Positions 4,888-5,153 of a DNA stretch of 5,153 bases are shown in pieces. Position 1 is the stretch's first letter; each line of letters starts with the position of its first letter. The notes under the pieces are model-generated. The model searched no databases, was not told the DNA's origin, and saw only the letters and a program-made list of their open reading frames with translations. This stretch comes from an uncultured bacterium (GTDB taxonomy: Bacteria; Patescibacteriota; Patescibacteriia; Patescibacteriales; UBA12465), in NCBI GenBank assembly GCA_903904095.1, contig CAIVBF010000013.1, positions 1-5,153 on the forward strand, written 5' to 3'. The position numbers were made by a program, and so were the translations under genes.

Positions 4888-5153
4888 TTATTTAAGCATT
4901 TTATAAAACACGCTCATATTATTTTCTAATTTGCATGACTCCAAATAACCCATCTTTTTGTAGAATCCGTAAGCCGTATTTTTGTATCTCTCGGCGCTTC
5001 TAATGAATAATTCTGTATGACCAATCCTCTTAGCTTCTTGCTCTAAAAATTTTATCATTTGCTTACCAACGCCTTCGCCATGATGGCTATTATCAATATA
5101 AAGTATTTTTATCTCTCCTGGATTTTTAGACTTAGCGAGCGGTAATATAATAG
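4888..5153 (-). CDS. GNAT-family N-acetyltransferase, C-terminal part (5' end outside window)
   Basis: An open frame enters from the right edge (first full codon at 5151) and ends at TAA 4890-4888, giving 87 visible residues with no start. It contains the acetyl-CoA-binding motif A of GNAT enzymes: strand GEIKILYID, then HHGEGVGKQMIKFLEQEA (the QxxGxG/A loop is HGEGVG here, with His in the first place) and the following helix. Next come a strand (TELFIRS) and the motif B segment NTAYGFYKKMGY, where Asn and Tyr match the usual N..A..FY...GF pattern. The protein ends in a last strand, MSVFYKML. It should transfer an acetyl group from acetyl-CoA to an amine, but the substrate is not readable. 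The next gene starts 1 nt after its stop, so the two are very likely co-transcribed. Confidence 0.85.
   Translation of the reverse strand, partial: IILPLAKSKNPGEIKILYIDNSHHGEGVGKQMIKFLEQEAKRIGHTELFIRSAERYKNTAYGFYKKMGYLESCKLENNMSVFYKMLK

Overview
The window is AT-rich and gene-dense. It holds seven protein-coding genes (six complete, one cut by the right edge) and no RNA genes, mobile elements or CRISPR arrays that I can see. The standard bacterial code fits throughout. None of the six visible start codons has a convincing Shine-Dalgarno sequence; each is preceded by an A/T-only leader. AT-richness, tight packing, missing ribosome binding sites and a divergent P-loop-like protein suggest an uncultivated AT-rich bacterium, possibly of the Patescibacteria/CPR type. 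That placement is an inference from style and not from a marker gene.

Left part (3-2420, minus strand): a compact three-gene operon reading right to left. It encodes a 77-aa AbrB/MazE/SpoVT-type DNA-binding protein, a 228-aa membrane-anchored HlyD/EmrA-like adaptor that lacks the usual coiled-coil hairpin, and a 496-aa DHA2-type (EmrB/QacA) 14-helix drug:proton antiporter. Gaps are 4 and 2 nt. A near-consensus sigma70 promoter (TTGACT, 17-bp spacer, TATAAT) sits upstream, and a 14-bp palindrome lies in the transcribed leader.

Centre (2421-3378): a 163-bp divergent control region separates this operon from a plus-strand gene for a YgiD/DODA-type extradiol ring-cleaving dioxygenase with all expected metal-site histidines. 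A 17-bp palindrome exactly fills the space in front of a consensus -10 box for this gene. The two palindromes share a TAGG/CCTA core in opposite arrangements. The simplest reading is a co-regulated module that exports and breaks down an aromatic (catechol-like) compound, with the AbrB-like protein as candidate regulator. The function and the regulator-site pairing are inference.

Right part (3394-5153, minus strand): a second operon encodes a GNAT acetyltransferase (5' end missing), a 179-aa P-loop-like protein with decayed Walker motifs, and a class I SAM-dependent methyltransferase. It ends in a hairpin plus T-tract terminator that lies between the convergent methyltransferase and dioxygenase genes.
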